Position numbers and translations under genes: made by a program
Notes under the pieces: generated by a model
Told to the model about the DNA's origin: nothing
What the model saw: only the letters and a program-made list of their open reading frames with translations
Database searches by the model: none
Shown: positions 35,153-47,115 of the stretch, piece after piece
Numbering within the stretch: the first letter of the stretch is position 1
How the letters are laid out: every line of letters starts with the position of its first letter
Assembly: GCF_036323735.1 (NCBI RefSeq)
Contig: NC_086028.1
Span: forward strand, 43,754,501 to 43,818,500
Source of the DNA: Rattus norvegicus
Lineage: Eukaryota; Chordata; Mammalia; Rodentia; Muridae
Direction of reading: 5' to 3'
Length of the DNA stretch: 64,000 bases

Positions 35153-36435
35153 TGGATAGTGACGTGGGATTTTGGGTTGCCCTGTGGACTGATCTAAAGG
35201 CTGATCTTGACACTCTCTGGGACAATTTCCGGACTGATACTTTGGTGGAAGGCCATCTCTTTGTCTCACTGACTGAACAAGAGCATGAACCTTTGCACAA
35301 ACAGTGTCACACTGAGTTGATGGTTTGAATCTGAATGTTGGCTCCTCAGGAGATGGAAGGGCTTTGTCCCTGGACCTGGCATCTCTGCCTTCCTATCAGG
35401 ATGGGTTGGCTTCCCACAGAGACTTTTTCCCTGATGCCAGACATCATGATTCTCAGCCTGAGGAAGTCAATACAAGTGCCTGGTCTACCCTCACCTCTCT
35501 CTGGAATCTCTTTCTGCAGCTCTATATGTATAATTATTTTACATAAATATGACTATTTCATTGTTTTATCTCTGTAGTCAAAACAGTTATTTAATAATAT
35601 GGGTGTCCTTTTATAATGTGACATATTTTAAGAACAATTCTGAAAGAAATGGGGAGGGAGCCTACTTAATGCTTGCTTTGATGCTTATGTGACTATTACC
35701 ACCTGAAAAAGATGTCCAGGCTCTTAAAGGGGTAGAGCAAACCCATGGGTAGAGCAACAATAGCAGCCCACCTTATCCCTCTGAGTACCCAAGAACCTAA
35801 CCACCAGCTAAAGTGTACACATGAAGGGACCCATGGCTCCACTCACATATGTACCACAGGTGTGCATGGTCTGACAGAAAATGAAGAGAGGCCCTTGGTC
35901 CTGTGAAGACTCCATACTCTAGTGTAGGGAAATAACAGGGTTGAGGGTGGGTGTGTGGGAGGGTAGCGCCCTCATAGAAGCAGGTAGTTAAGGAATAGTT
36001 GGTGGTTTCTGGAGGGGAAGAGAGGAAAGGGGGTAACATTTGAAATTTAAATACATAAAATATCCAATAAAAAGATATGCAAGCTCTTTTAAGCTGTTTA
36101 AAACTGTCCTCCTGACTTCCTTTATTAATATGATTCCCAAAATTTCACTAATGACTTTGTAATAAACACTATCAGTGGATCTGTCTGTCAGTATGCACTC
36201 TGTGTCTTTCCATGAACACATTTATGTTGGCCTTCCCTGTTTCAATTTATATTGATGACCAATGCTAACTTTTATGATAAGGACAATTAGGGAACAGACC
36301 CAGAATGGTTCTGTATTAGAAATCCATAGACAATTTCTGTATTTTGTATATGGCTAATATAAAATAAATTCTGAGAGCAATGTTATTTCAAGAACATTTG
36401 TGAATATTTTTTAACATCGAGATTATATTTGTGTG
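35153..36435. other. 3' flank of receptor copy 2
   Basis: Homologous to 15051-16361. No gene. Confidence 0.5.
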
Positions 36436-36439
36436 TACA

Positions 36440-36453
36440 CGTGTGTATGTATG

Positions 36454-36487
<34 letters not shown>

Positions 36488-36502
36488 TGTATGTATGTAT
36501 GT
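36440..36502. repeat. (TATG)n microsatellite
   Basis: Tetranucleotide tract of about 15 units. Frames across it in both directions are low-complexity artefacts. Confidence 0.95.
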
Positions 36503-36509
36503 GTTCTAT

Positions 36510-36625
36510 GTATTCTTGGCTGTCCTGGAGCTTCCTTTGTGGAACATAATGACCTCAAACTCATTGAACTTCTCTTGCCTCTGCCTCCCAAGTGTTGGGA
36601 TTAAAGTTTTGTGCCAGAATGTACT
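36510..36625 (-). mobile_element. B1 SINE
   Basis: Unit 2 copy of 16446-16568. Confidence 0.8.
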
Positions 36626-36898
36626 GATTTTTAAAGAACAGTCACTAGCTTTTGTTTTCTTGCAATTTGAAGTCATAGATGCTTTTGAGCCAATATGTGG
36701 ACGCTGAGAATCAAACACAGGTCTTGGGGAGGAGCATTCAGTGCTCTTACCTATTGAGTCAGCTTTCTAGGGCCCCTGCATTCTCAAAATAATCACGTCA
36801 TTGTCCTGTAATCCAAGAACCAATGAATGAAAACTTCTATGCACCTAAGTACTGGTGCAAGTAACATTAGGAGTAACTCTCAGTATGAAAATATAAAT

Positions 36899-37110
36899 GT
36901 TGTGGGGGCAAGAGTGGTGGTGTGCCATTATTAGCACTGCTGCTATTCCAGAGGACTTGAGTTCAACTCCTAACAACCTTGCAAGGTAGCTCACAATTGT
37001 CTGAAGCTCCAACTCCAGGGTATCTGAGGTTTCTGTCTTCCTAGAACACTTACATGCATATATCAATGTCTCCCCCACCCTTATACATAAATAAAATAAT
37101 AATAAATGTT
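36899..37110 (+). mobile_element. B2/B3-type SINE
   Basis: Unit 2 counterpart of 24431-24630. The unbroken sequence just upstream (about 36850-36898) is the empty provirus site. Confidence 0.6.
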
Positions 37111-37204
37111 GTGGAATATTTTAGAGAAGCCTTGTTGCTTCTCTGTAATTGGTGTCAATAATTAGAGTGATACATTTAATGACACATAGAAACCCCTGTT
37201 CTGG

Positions 37205-37445
37205 CACTAGTAAACATGAATTGCATCTGTTGCCTATCTGTGGTATCCCATTTCCCTAGCTGGGCTCCCTTTTTTTCCTCACGGGATTGGATACACCTAG
37301 CCCTGCATAGAGGTTGCATACCACAGTGGGCAGATAACCTGGGTACCTCAACACTCTCAGAGGACAAGAGGAAGGGAATGTGGGATGGATTTGTAAGGGG
37401 AAGCAGAAGTCTGGATGTAAAATGAATAGATAAATGGGAAAATGA
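37205..37445 (+). mobile_element. Old L1 3'-UTR remnant with A-rich tail
   Basis: Unit 2 counterpart of 24740-24965. Confidence 0.45.
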
Positions 37446-38261
37446 ATTTATTTCACAAGTTGTGTATGCACACAATAGGGTATGTGATTTTATATACATT
37501 TTTCATATACTGGACATGAATACATACACACCTGTAACAATAATGATAAAAGGAGGCTATTGAACACAGTAAGTATGAATGCAGTTTGGGGCAGTAAAGG
37601 ACAGTACAGTAATATACAGTAAAATTTTAAAGCAAAAGCGAACTTTTCTAGAGATAACCTACAGAGAAGAAAAACCATGCTTACAAAATGCATGGGTTAT
37701 TTAATAGAAATGTAAGAGTCAGGCATAGGATACCTTCCTCAAACTGTCTTAAGTTTATATATCTGTAACAAAACACTGTGTCTGCCATCTGTCACTCTGG
37801 GCCAAAATATGGCCTTACTCCATGAAGTTTTCTCATGTGTTGTCATGGTGATGAAGTCCATCTTGGGGTGTACTTCCTTTATACATCAACAGTATCATCT
37901 GATGGCATTGTCCCAAAATCATGGTGATGAACGGAAAGGATTAGTTGCAGATACCTTGCAACAGTGTTTTATCTGCAAGACCTAGAAGGATCTGAGCAGG
38001 GTAGGCCTGACTGGCCCAGCCTACCAGGTGGTCAAAGACACATTTCAACTAGATACTTTGAATACAAAGGATCTAGATTTTACTTTTAAAAATAACAAAA
38101 GAGGGTAAGATGCTTCAGACCTGCCAGGGGCCTCTATGGCATCTGCCTTCTGACTCAACTCCAAGAGGCATGAATTTCCTGTTTTCTTTTCCTCTATCTT
38201 TCAGATGCTTTCCAGAGCCTCAGCCTGCTTTCTCTGGTACATTGACTCTTCACACTCTTTT

Positions 38262-38363
38262 TTGTTGTTGTTCTTTTTTTTTTTTTTTTGGAGCTGGGGA
38301 CCGAACCCAGGGCCTTGCGCATCCTAGGCAAGCGCTCTACCACTGAGCTAAATCCCCAACCCC
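38262..38363 (-). mobile_element. ID SINE (BC1-related)
   Basis: The - strand reads the rat ID consensus: ggggttggggatttagctca…, with RNA polymerase III A and B boxes (tggtagagcgc, ggttcggtcc), then oligo(A), seen as T-run 38273-38289. Short TTCACTCTTT-like flanking repeats suggest a target duplication. ID elements are especially numerous in rat. Confidence 0.92.
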
Positions 38364-38419
38364 TTCACTCTTTCTTTAAAAGTCCCTTCCCACCACAAAA
38401 CTACTTGTACTATGCAAAT

Positions 38420-38421
<2 letters not shown>

Positions 38422-38472
<51 letters not shown>
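38422..38472. repeat. (CT)n microsatellite
   Basis: About 25 CT units. Confidence 0.97.
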
Positions 38473-38473
<1 letters not shown>

Positions 38474-39244
38474 AGAACCATCAAAGAATCTACAATAAAC
38501 TTCTCTCTAAAACTCACAAAAAGGGAAATGGGGAGGAATGCTAGGTTAAATAATTTGTGTTTTGTAACATTCTCTATATTGGTACATTATATAATTAACC
38601 TAATTTCTACTTTTGCCACAATTTTCTTTCCTTCAAACCTTTCTCCTGGTGTGGAGATGATTCAGCAATCAAATGTTTATGCTAGCCTGCACACTTTCTA
38701 ATTAGGTCTGCCTCTTTGAATTCCCATATCCATCACTGTCTTATCTAGTTCTGGCAGAAGTCTTGCTAAATCTGCTACCACCCCTAGTGGCATGTTCCAC
38801 CAGGGCTCACTGTCTCCACCCTCCCACATGAGAAGTATGATCACCTTTTGTGCCTTCAGCATGGGACCTCTTAGGTTAGATGATCCTAAGTTCCCCTCAT
38901 CCCCCAGCTTCCATTAGCAATCTCTATCTGTTGACCCCGTATCTCACCCTTGTCTCAGGCTCTCACTTGTCCACACTACCTCCACAGTCCAGGCCACTTA
39001 TGTCCACTGCAAGGCTCAGTCTTGGGCTAGAAGCTACAACAATATTTCCCCCATCCAAAAAATATCTTCTCTACATTTTTTAAACAGGGGTCAAGAGCTG
39101 ACTCTTTAATCCATTTTCAGCAACGTCATTGATAATACCTTCTTTTGCACCCTTCCCTCATCCAAGAGGTTTGCTCTTCCACCCCTTGCCATTTTGCTCT
39201 GAATGGACTTTGCTTTTCCAGCTCTCAAGTTATCACATAGAAAC

Positions 39245-39492
39245 ACCTCTTCTTGAAACTAATGAAAATGATTTGCATCTGTTGTCAGTGTGTGAGATCC
39301 CATCCCCCTAACTATGCTGACTTGTCTGGCCTCAGGGGAAAGAGGATCCACCCTGCTCTGGTGAGACTTGATGTTCCATGGAGACAGGATATACAAGGGG
39401 TCCCCCACCTGCTCAGATGAAAAGGGAAATGAGATAGTGGAGGAATTGTGTGATTGGGAAATGGAACCTGGAAGCAATCAGATGTTGGTGTG
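39245..39492 (+). mobile_element. Old L1 3'-UTR remnant, unit 3
   Basis: Unit 3 copy of 3830-4060, joined to the receptor fragment at the same point. Confidence 0.45.
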
Positions 39493-39663
39493 GAATATTC
39501 AGTCCAGCCTGATGAGATGGACCAGTGTGAGGTTGCCTATGAGAGTCGCTGCAAAGAGGAAGGCAATGACAGTGAAGAGGAAGGTGTCCATATGTCCATA
39601 CTGGAAAAGACCAACCAAGGTGAAGTCTGTCCCACAGCTGTAGTTTTGTTCTCAATGGTTTAG
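39493..39663 (-). pseudogene. Olfactory receptor 5' fragment, unit 3
   Basis: Third copy of the - strand receptor fragment (N-terminus to the first intracellular loop). Here the start codon itself is destroyed, the ATGGAG of the paralogues reading ATTGAG, and the next codons are altered. The far end again runs into the old L1 3'-UTR remnant at the same junction. Confidence 0.8.
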
Positions 39664-40271
39664 AAGGAACCATCAAAGCAGGTACAATCTAGAATGGGCA
39701 TGGCCAAGTGAGGACTGTCCTTGAGGATATATTTCTGGACTAGCTGTAGGGCACTACCTTCTATCCTTGTTTTAGACTTTGATTTATTGAAAAGCAGTTC
39801 TTTTACTTATTTTTACTTATTTTAATTTGGCAAAATGGGTAAGAGCTACACATTTTAATGTAAGACTTTTCTGTTTCATAGGGTGCATGGAGAATGCATG
39901 CATAGATCCATGGGATCCCCTTCTCTATCCCTTTCAATTCTCCTACTATTTCCACTGTTTGAAGTCTTGAAGCTCTTCAGGATCAAGGTCTTCATAAATA
40001 CAAATCCCTGAGCTCTTTCTAAGGCATTCATGTCACAATCACCTTTTTTTAAACCACAGGAAGTTTTTGAGAAAGGCTTACTTAAATGTTTTGACACAAA
40101 CATGTATACGTCAAGTTAGTTTGGATACATCATGTAGCCAAGCATAAAATCACAATTTTGTTAACCACGTACAGTCAATCATCAAGACACCTAGGATCTG
40201 GAAAAATAGTGCAAATAGGGACAAGAAAATAGGAATTATCTCACAGGGAAAGTTAAAAAACACCAAGTCAA

Positions 40272-40702
40272 ACCAATTCTTCAGAGAGTTAGACAGAACA
40301 ATTTGCAAATACCCAAAATGGCCCCCAGATTCCACTTTGCACCAATCAGAACGTCTAAGACTAAAAACTAAAGGGACAGCACATACTGGTGACAATGTGG
40401 AGAAAGAGGAATACTACTTCCCTGCTAGTGGGATTGCAAACTTGTACAACCACTCTTGAAATCAAGCGGCAGTTTATCACAAAATTTGAAATAGTTCTAA
40501 CTGAAGACTGAGCTATACTTCTCCAGGGCACATACCCAAAAGATGCTCCATCATAACCCAAAGACAAGTGCTCCACTATGTTCATAGCAGCTTTATTCAT
40601 AATAGACAGAAACTGGAAATAACCCAGATGTCTCTCAATTAATGATTGATTACAGAAAATGTGGTTCATTTGAAATATTATTCAGAAATTAAAAACAAGG
40701 AC
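40272..40702 (+). mobile_element. Old L1 ORF2 fragment at the 5' end of the insertion
   Basis: The first 40 bp or so match the RT region of ORF2 (compare about 1081-1120). The sequence then jumps to the ORF2 C-terminal region (compare about 1900-2290), so it carries an internal deletion of about 0.8 kb. It is more diverged than the L1 that follows and ends mid-ORF2 without an A-tail. Confidence 0.75.
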
Positions 40703-41548
40703 ATCACCACAGCTCCCTGCTCCCAAACCCCGTGGGAGAGAGAGTTCACTGCCCAGACAGGTGGGCACTCCTGAGACTGCAGAGTGAGATAGAACACAAA
40801 TACTGCTCATCCCTGCCCACATCCCTGGCCCAAGAGGAAACTGTATAGGGCCTGTGGGAAAATAGGGGCACTCAAGCCACAGTTCCCTGTAGTCCAGAAA
40901 CTGCCCAGACATGAAGGGACCCGGTCAACAGCTCCCTGCACCCATATACCATGGGAAGGAGATCTAAACCTTCAGAGGGGCAAAAGTGCCTGGGAAGCCA
41001 GAAGAGACTACACCCTGCCCACATTTCTGACTCCAGAGAAAAACGCCTAATGCCATGTGGGACCCCGGTGCACTGGGGCACTGGAAAAAGGTGGGGCAGG
41101 TCCTCCTGGTTGATGCCTTCACAGAGAGCTCAAAAGCAGCCCCCCAGGAGCAACTTCAGCCCCGGGACCACAGGTAAGACCAACTTTTCTGCTCCAAGTG
41201 ACATGCCTGGTGGACTTATGCCCACAGGAACATGTGAAGACAAGTAAACAGGAACAACTACAAGCCTGAAAGGAGAACACTCTGTTCCCATAATTGGCTG
41301 AAAGAAAACAGGAAAACAGGTATACAGTACTCCTGACACACAGGCCTAAGAGGGTCTAGCCACTGTCAGAAATAGCAGAGCAAGGTAACACCAGAGACAC
41401 CCTGATGGCAAGAGGCAAGCACAGGAACCCAAGCTACAGAAACCAAGACAACATGACATCATCAGAACCCAATTCACCCACCGAAGCAAACGCTGAATAT
41501 CCAAACACATAAGAAGAGCAAGATCTTGACTTTAAATAACATTTGATC
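40703..41548 (+). promoter_or_regulatory. L1 5' UTR with two monomer-like repeats
   Basis: GC-richer sequence with two diverged repeats of about 219 bp, starting at about 40711 and 40930 (both 'agctccctgc/gctccctgca…'). Rodent L1 promoters are built from such monomers, so this is the probable internal promoter; activity is unknown. Confidence 0.7.
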
Positions 41549-42420
41549 ATGACAATGGAGAACTTTGAGAAAGACATAAAGAACTCCCTTAGAGAAAAGC
41601 AGGAAAACATAAATAAACAAGAAGAAGCCTATAGAGAAGAATCACAAAAATCCCTGAAAGAATTCCAGGAAAACACAATCAAACAGCTGAAGGAATTAAA
41701 AATGGAAATAGAAGCAATAAAGAAAGCACAAAGGGAGATAACCCTGGATATAGAAAAGAAAAGAAGAGACAAGGAGCCATAGATACAAGAATAACCAACA
41801 GAATACAAGAGATAGAACAGAGAATCTCAGGAGCAGAAATCATCGACACAACTGTCAAAGATAATGTAAAGCAGAAAAAACTACTGGTCCAAAACATACA
41901 GGAAATCCAGGACTCAATGAGAAGATCAAACCTAAGGATAACAGGTATAGAAGAGAGTGAAGACTCCCAGCTCAAAGTACCAGTAAATTATCTTCAACAA
42001 AATCATAGAAGAAAACTTCCCTAACCTAAAGAAAGAGATGCCCATAAACATACAAGAAGCCTACAGAACTCCAAATAGATTGGACCAGAAAAGAAATTCC
42101 TCCCGTCACATAATAGTCAAAACACCAAATGCACAAAATAAAGAAAGAATATTAAAAGCACTAAGGGGAAAAGGTCAAGTAACATATAGAGGCAGACCTA
42201 TCAGAATCACACCAGACTTCTCACTAGAGACTATGAAGCCAGAATATCCTGGACAGATGTCCTACACACCCTAAGAGAACACAAATGCCAGCCCAGGTTA
42301 CTGTATCCAGCAAAACTCTCATTTAACATAGATGGAGAAACCAAGATATTCAATGATAAAACCAAATTTACACAATAGCTTTCTAAAAATCCAGCCTTAC
42401 AAATGATAATAAATGGTAAA
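41549..42420 (+). pseudogene. L1 ORF1 (RNA-binding protein), broken
   Basis: Nucleic-acid chaperone of the L1 ribonucleoprotein. The N-terminal coiled coil (41549-41782; heptads rich in K, E, L) ends in a stop. The C-terminal RNA-binding part follows from about 42038, containing NSSRHIIVKTPNAQNKERIL and the GRPIRITPDFS block. A frameshift then comes at about 42240-42274. Not functional. Confidence 0.88.
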
Positions 42421-42469
42421 GCCCAACATAAGGAGGCAAGCTACACCCTAGAAAAAGCAAGAAACTAAT

Positions 42470-45400
42470 CGTCTTGGCAACAAAACAAAGACAAGAAAGG
42501 AACACAAACATAATCTCACATCCAAATACGAATATAACAGGAAGCAACAATCACTATTCCTTAATATCTCTCAACATCAATGGATTAAATTCTCCAATAA
42601 AAAGATAGATTAACAAACTGGATACGCAGTGAGGACCCTGCATTCTTCTGCCTACAGGAAACAAACCTCAGAGGCAAAGATAGACGCTACCTCAGAGTGA
42701 AAAGCTGGAAAACAACTTTCCAAGCAAATGGTCTAAAGAAGCAAGCTGGAGTAGCCATTCTAATATCGAATAAAATTGATTTTCAACTAAAAGTCATCAA
42801 GAAAGATAAGGAAGGACACTACATATTCATCAAAGGAAAAATCCACCAAGATGAACTCTCAATCCTAAATATCTATGCTCCAAATACAAGGGTACCTACA
42901 TACATAAAAGAAACCTTACTAAAGCTCAAAGCATACATTTCACCTCACACAATAATAGTAGGAGATTTCAACACCCCACTCTCATCAATGGACAGATCAT
43001 GGAAACAGAAATTAAACAGAGACATAGACTAAGAGAAGTCATGAACCAAATGGCCTTAACAGATATTTATAGAACATTCCATCCTAAAAAGGATATACCT
43101 TCTTCTCACCACCTCATGGTACTTTCTCCAAAATTGACCATATAATTGGTCGTAAAACAGGCCTCAACAGATACAGAAATATACAGAAAGATAATCCCAT
43201 GCGTCCTATCAGACTACCACGGGCTAAAGCTGGTCTTCAATAACAATAAGGAAAGAACACCCATATACATGGAAGTTCAACAATGCTCTACTCAATGATG
43301 ACCTGGTCAAGGAAGAAATAAGGAAAGAAATTAAAGACTTCTTAGAATTTAATGAAAATGAAGGTACAACATACCCAAACTTATGGGACACAATGAAAGC
43401 TGTACTAAGACAAAAACTCATAGCTCTGAGTGCCCGCAGAAAGAAACAGGAGAGAGCATATATGAGCAGCTTGACAGCACACCTAAAAGCTCTAGAACAA
43501 AAAGAAGCAAATACACCCAGGAGGAGTAGAAGGCAGGAAATAATCAAACTCAGAGCTGAAATCAACCAAGTACAAACAAAAAGGACAATAAAAAGAGTCA
43601 ACAGAACCAAAAGAAGGTTCTTTGAGAAAATCAACAGGATAGATAAACCCTTAGCCAGACTAATAAGAGGACAAAGAGCATGTGTCCAAATTAACAAAAT
43701 CAGAAATGAAAAGGAAGGCATAACTACAGAAACAGAGGAAATTCAAAAAATCATCAGATCCTACTACAAAAGCCTATATTCAACAAAACTTGAAAATCTG
43801 CAGGAAATGGACAATTTCATGGACAGATACCAGGTACCAAAGTTAAATCAGGAACAGATAAACAATTTAAACAACCCCATAACTCCTGAAGAAATAGAAG
43901 CAACCATTAAAGGTATCCCAAAGAAAAGGAGCCCAGGTCCAGATGGGTTCAGTGCAGAAATCTATCAGACCTTCATAGAAGACCTCATACCAATACTATC
44001 CAAACTATTCCACAAAATTGAAATGGATGGAGCATTACTGCATTCCTTCTATGAAGCCACAATTACTCTTATACCTAAACCACACAAAGACCCAACAAAG
44101 AAAGAGACCTTCAGACCAATTTCCCTTATGAATATCGATGCAAAAATACTCAATGAAATTCTTGCAAGCCGAATCCAAGAGCACATCAAAACAATCATCC
44201 ACCATGATCAAGTAGGCTTTATCCCAGGCGTGCAGGGATGGTTTAATATACAGAAAACCATCAACATAATCAACTATATAAACAAACTGAAAGATAAAAA
44301 CCACATGATCATTTCATTAGATGCTGAGAAAGCATTTGACAAAATTTAACACCCATTCATGATTAAAGTCCTGGAAAGAATAGGAAGGCCCATACCTAAA
44401 CATAGTAAAAGCCATATACAGCAAACCAGTAGCTAACATTAAACTAAATGGAGAGAAACTTGAAGCAATCCCACTAAAAACAGGAACTAGACAAGGCTGC
44501 CCACTCCCTACTTATTCAATATAGTTCTTGATGTTCTAGCCAGAGCAATCAGAAAACAAAAGGAAATGAAAGGGATACAGATTGGAAAAGAAGAAGTCAA
44601 AATATCACTATTTGCAGATGATATGATAGTATATTTAAGTGATCCCAAAAGTTCCACCAGAGAACTACTAAACCTGATAATACCTTTAGCAAAGTGGCTG
44701 GGTATAAAATTAAATCAAATAAATCAGTTGCCTTCCTCTACCCAAAAGAGAAACAAGCCGAGAAAGAAATTAGGGAAATGACACCCTGCATAATAGTCCC
44801 AAATAATATACAATATCTTGGTGTGACTTTAACAAAGCAAGTGAAATATCTGTATGATAAGTACTTCAAGTCTCTGAAGAAAGAAATTGAAGAAGATCTC
44901 AGAAGATGGAAAGATCTCCTATGCTCATGGACTGGCAGGATTAATATAGTAAAAATGGCCATTTTACCAAAAGTGATCTACAGATTCAATGCAATCCCCA
45001 TCAAAATAACAACCCAAATCTTCAGAGAGTTAGATAGAACAATTTGCAAATTCATCTGGAATAACAAAAAAAAAACCCAGGATAGCTAAAACTATCCTCA
45101 ACAATAAAAGGACTTCTGGGAGAATCACTATCCCTCAAATCAAGCAGTATTACAGAGCAATAATGATAAAAACTGCATGGTATTGGTACAGAGGCACACA
45201 GGTAGACCAGTGGAATAGAATTCAAGACCGCCCAGAAAAGAATTCGAGACCCAGAAATGAACCCACACACCTATGGTTACTTGATTTTTGACAACGGAGC
45301 TAAAACCAACCAATGGAAAAAAAACAGCGTTTTCAGCAAATGGTGCTGGATCAACTGGAGGTCAGCATGTAGAAGAATGCATATCGATCCATGCTTATCA

Positions 45401-46370
45401 CCCTGTGCAAAGCTTAAGTCCAAGTGGATCAAGGACCTCCACATCAAACCAGATACACTCAAACTAATAGAAGAAAAGTGGGGAAGCATCTTGAACACAT
45501 GGGCACTGGAGAAAATTTCCTGAACAGAACACCAATGCCTTATGCTCTAAGATCAAGAATTGACAAATGGGATCTCATAAAACTGCAAAGGTTTTGTAAG
45601 GCAAAGGACACTATTGTTAGGACAAAACATCAACCATCAGATTGGGGAAAGATCTTTACCAATCCTATAACAGATAGAGGGCTTATATCCAAAATATACA
45701 AAGAACTCAAGAAGTTAGACTGCAGGGAAACAAATAACTTTAGGTTAAGTTCAGAGCTAAAAAAAGAATTCACAGCTGAGGAATTCCAAATGGCTGAGAA
45801 ACACCTAAAGAAATGTTTAACATCTTTAATCGTAAGGGAAATGCAAATCAAAACAACACTGAGATTTCACCTCACACCAGTGAGAATGGCTAAGATCAAA
45901 AACTTAGGTGACAGCAAATGCTGGTGAGGATGTGGAGAAAGAGGAACACTCCTCCATTGTTGGTGGGATTGCAGACTGGTACAACCATTCTGAAAATCAG
46001 TCTGGAGATTCCTCAGAAAATTGGACATTGAACTACCTGAGGACCCAGCTATACCTCTCTTGGGCATATACCCAAAAGATGCCCCAACATAGAACAAAGA
46101 CACATGCTCCACTATGTTCATAGCAGCCTTATTTATAATAGCCAGAAGCTGGAAAGAACCCAGATGCTCTCCAACATAGGAATGGATACAGAAAATGTGG
46201 TACATCTACACAATGGAATATTACTCAACTATCAAAAACAATGACTTTATGAAATTCATAGGCAAATGAATGGAAATGGAAAATATCATCCTGAGTGAGG
46301 TAACCCAAACACAGAAAAACAAACATGGTATGCACTCATTGATAAGTGGCTATTAGCCTAAATGCTTGAA
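42470..46370 (+). pseudogene. L1 ORF2 (endonuclease/RT), broken
   Basis: Endonuclease domain pieces are at 42540-43190 (GVAILIS, NIYAPN, GDFNTPLS). The linker and RT are at 43393-44349 (SPGPDGFSAE). The RT core FADD is at about 44594-44630, and the C-terminal region including the cysteine-rich segment is at 45424-46250. Interruptions include stops or shifts near 43032, 44349, 44500, 44690, 45065 and 45927. The element was nearly full length when inserted but is now inactive. Confidence 0.9.
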
Positions 46371-47115
46371 TTACCCTAGGTGCACAGAACACATGAAACT
46401 CAAGAAGGATGACCAAAATGCGAATGCTTTACTCCTTCTTTAAAAGGGGAACAAGAATACCCTTGGCAGGGAATAGGGAGGCAAATTTAGAACAGAGGCA
46501 GAAAGAACACCCATTCAGAGCCTGCCCCACATGTGGCCCATACATATACAGCCACTCAACTCGATAAAATGGATGAAGCAAAGAAGTGAAGGCTGACAGG
46601 AACCGGATGTAGATCTCTCCTGAGAGACACACCCAGAATACAACAAATACATAGGCGAATGCCAGCAGCAAACCACTGAACTGAGAACGGGACCCCTGTT
46701 GAAGGAATCAGAGAAAGGACTGAAAGCCCCTTGTAGGGGCTCCAGACCCCATATGAACAACAATGCCAAGCAACCAGAGCTTCCAGGGACTAAGCCACTA
46801 CCCAAAGACTATATGTGGATTGACTCTGGGCTCCAACCTCATAGGTAGCAATGAATAGCCTAGTAAGATCACCAGTGGAAGGGGAAGCCCTTGGTCCTGC
46901 CAAGAGTGAACACCTAGTGAATGTGATTGTTGATGGGAGGGTGATAATGGGTGGAGGATGGGGAGGGGAAGCCCATATAGAAGTGGAGGGGGAGGGGTTA
47001 GGGGGATGTTGGTCTGGAAACCGGGAAAGGGAATAACAGTTGAAATGTAAATAAGAAATACTCAAGTTAATAAAGATAAAAAAATAAAAAAAACCAAATA
47101 TAACAAGAAAAAAAG
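46371..47115 (+). other. L1 3' UTR and A-rich tail
   Basis: Includes the G-rich tract (46930-47010) and an impure A-rich tail (47068-47115). Closely matches 2430-3126 of the left-edge L1. Confidence 0.85.

Larger units (their letters stand above)
25641..39235 (+). repeat. Tandem duplication unit 2
   Basis: Second unit, containing receptor copy 2. Landmarks match unit 1 in the same order. It lacks the provirus and the antisense L1, and has a deletion beside the CA repeat at 33070-33123. It ends in a segment (37795-39235) with no counterpart in the other units. Confidence 0.75.
37795..39235. other. Segment unique to unit 2, unclassified
   Basis: Homology to unit 1 stops at about 37795 and homology to the next unit resumes at about 39236. 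Between them lie an ID SINE, a CT microsatellite and about 1.2 kb I cannot classify. An AATAAA near 38500, followed by a purine-rich run (about 38519-38538), is loosely retroviral-LTR-like but not enough for a call. No gene seen. Confidence 0.55.
40272..47115 (+). mobile_element. Chimeric L1 insertion within one target duplication
   Basis: The unit 3 left arm is interrupted by about 6.84 kb flanked by related copies of A-rich…CAAGTCAA (40255-40271 and 47116-47130, with a few mismatches). The insertion comprises an old L1 ORF2 fragment (40272-40702) followed by an almost full-length L1 (5' UTR to A-rich tail). Units 1, 2 and 4 have the uninterrupted site. Confidence 0.85.

Noticed and set aside
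38262..38363. tRNA-like sequence with A and B boxes
   Set aside because: It is an ID SINE with an A-tail, not a tRNA gene.
38500..38540. AATAAA followed by a purine-rich tract, possibly an LTR end
   Set aside because: No TG/CA termini, partner LTR or target duplication could be found, so it is mentioned only within the unclassified segment.
43224..43721. 165-codon - strand hydrophobic frame
   Set aside because: Antisense to L1 ORF2; hydrophobicity results from the A-rich sense strand.
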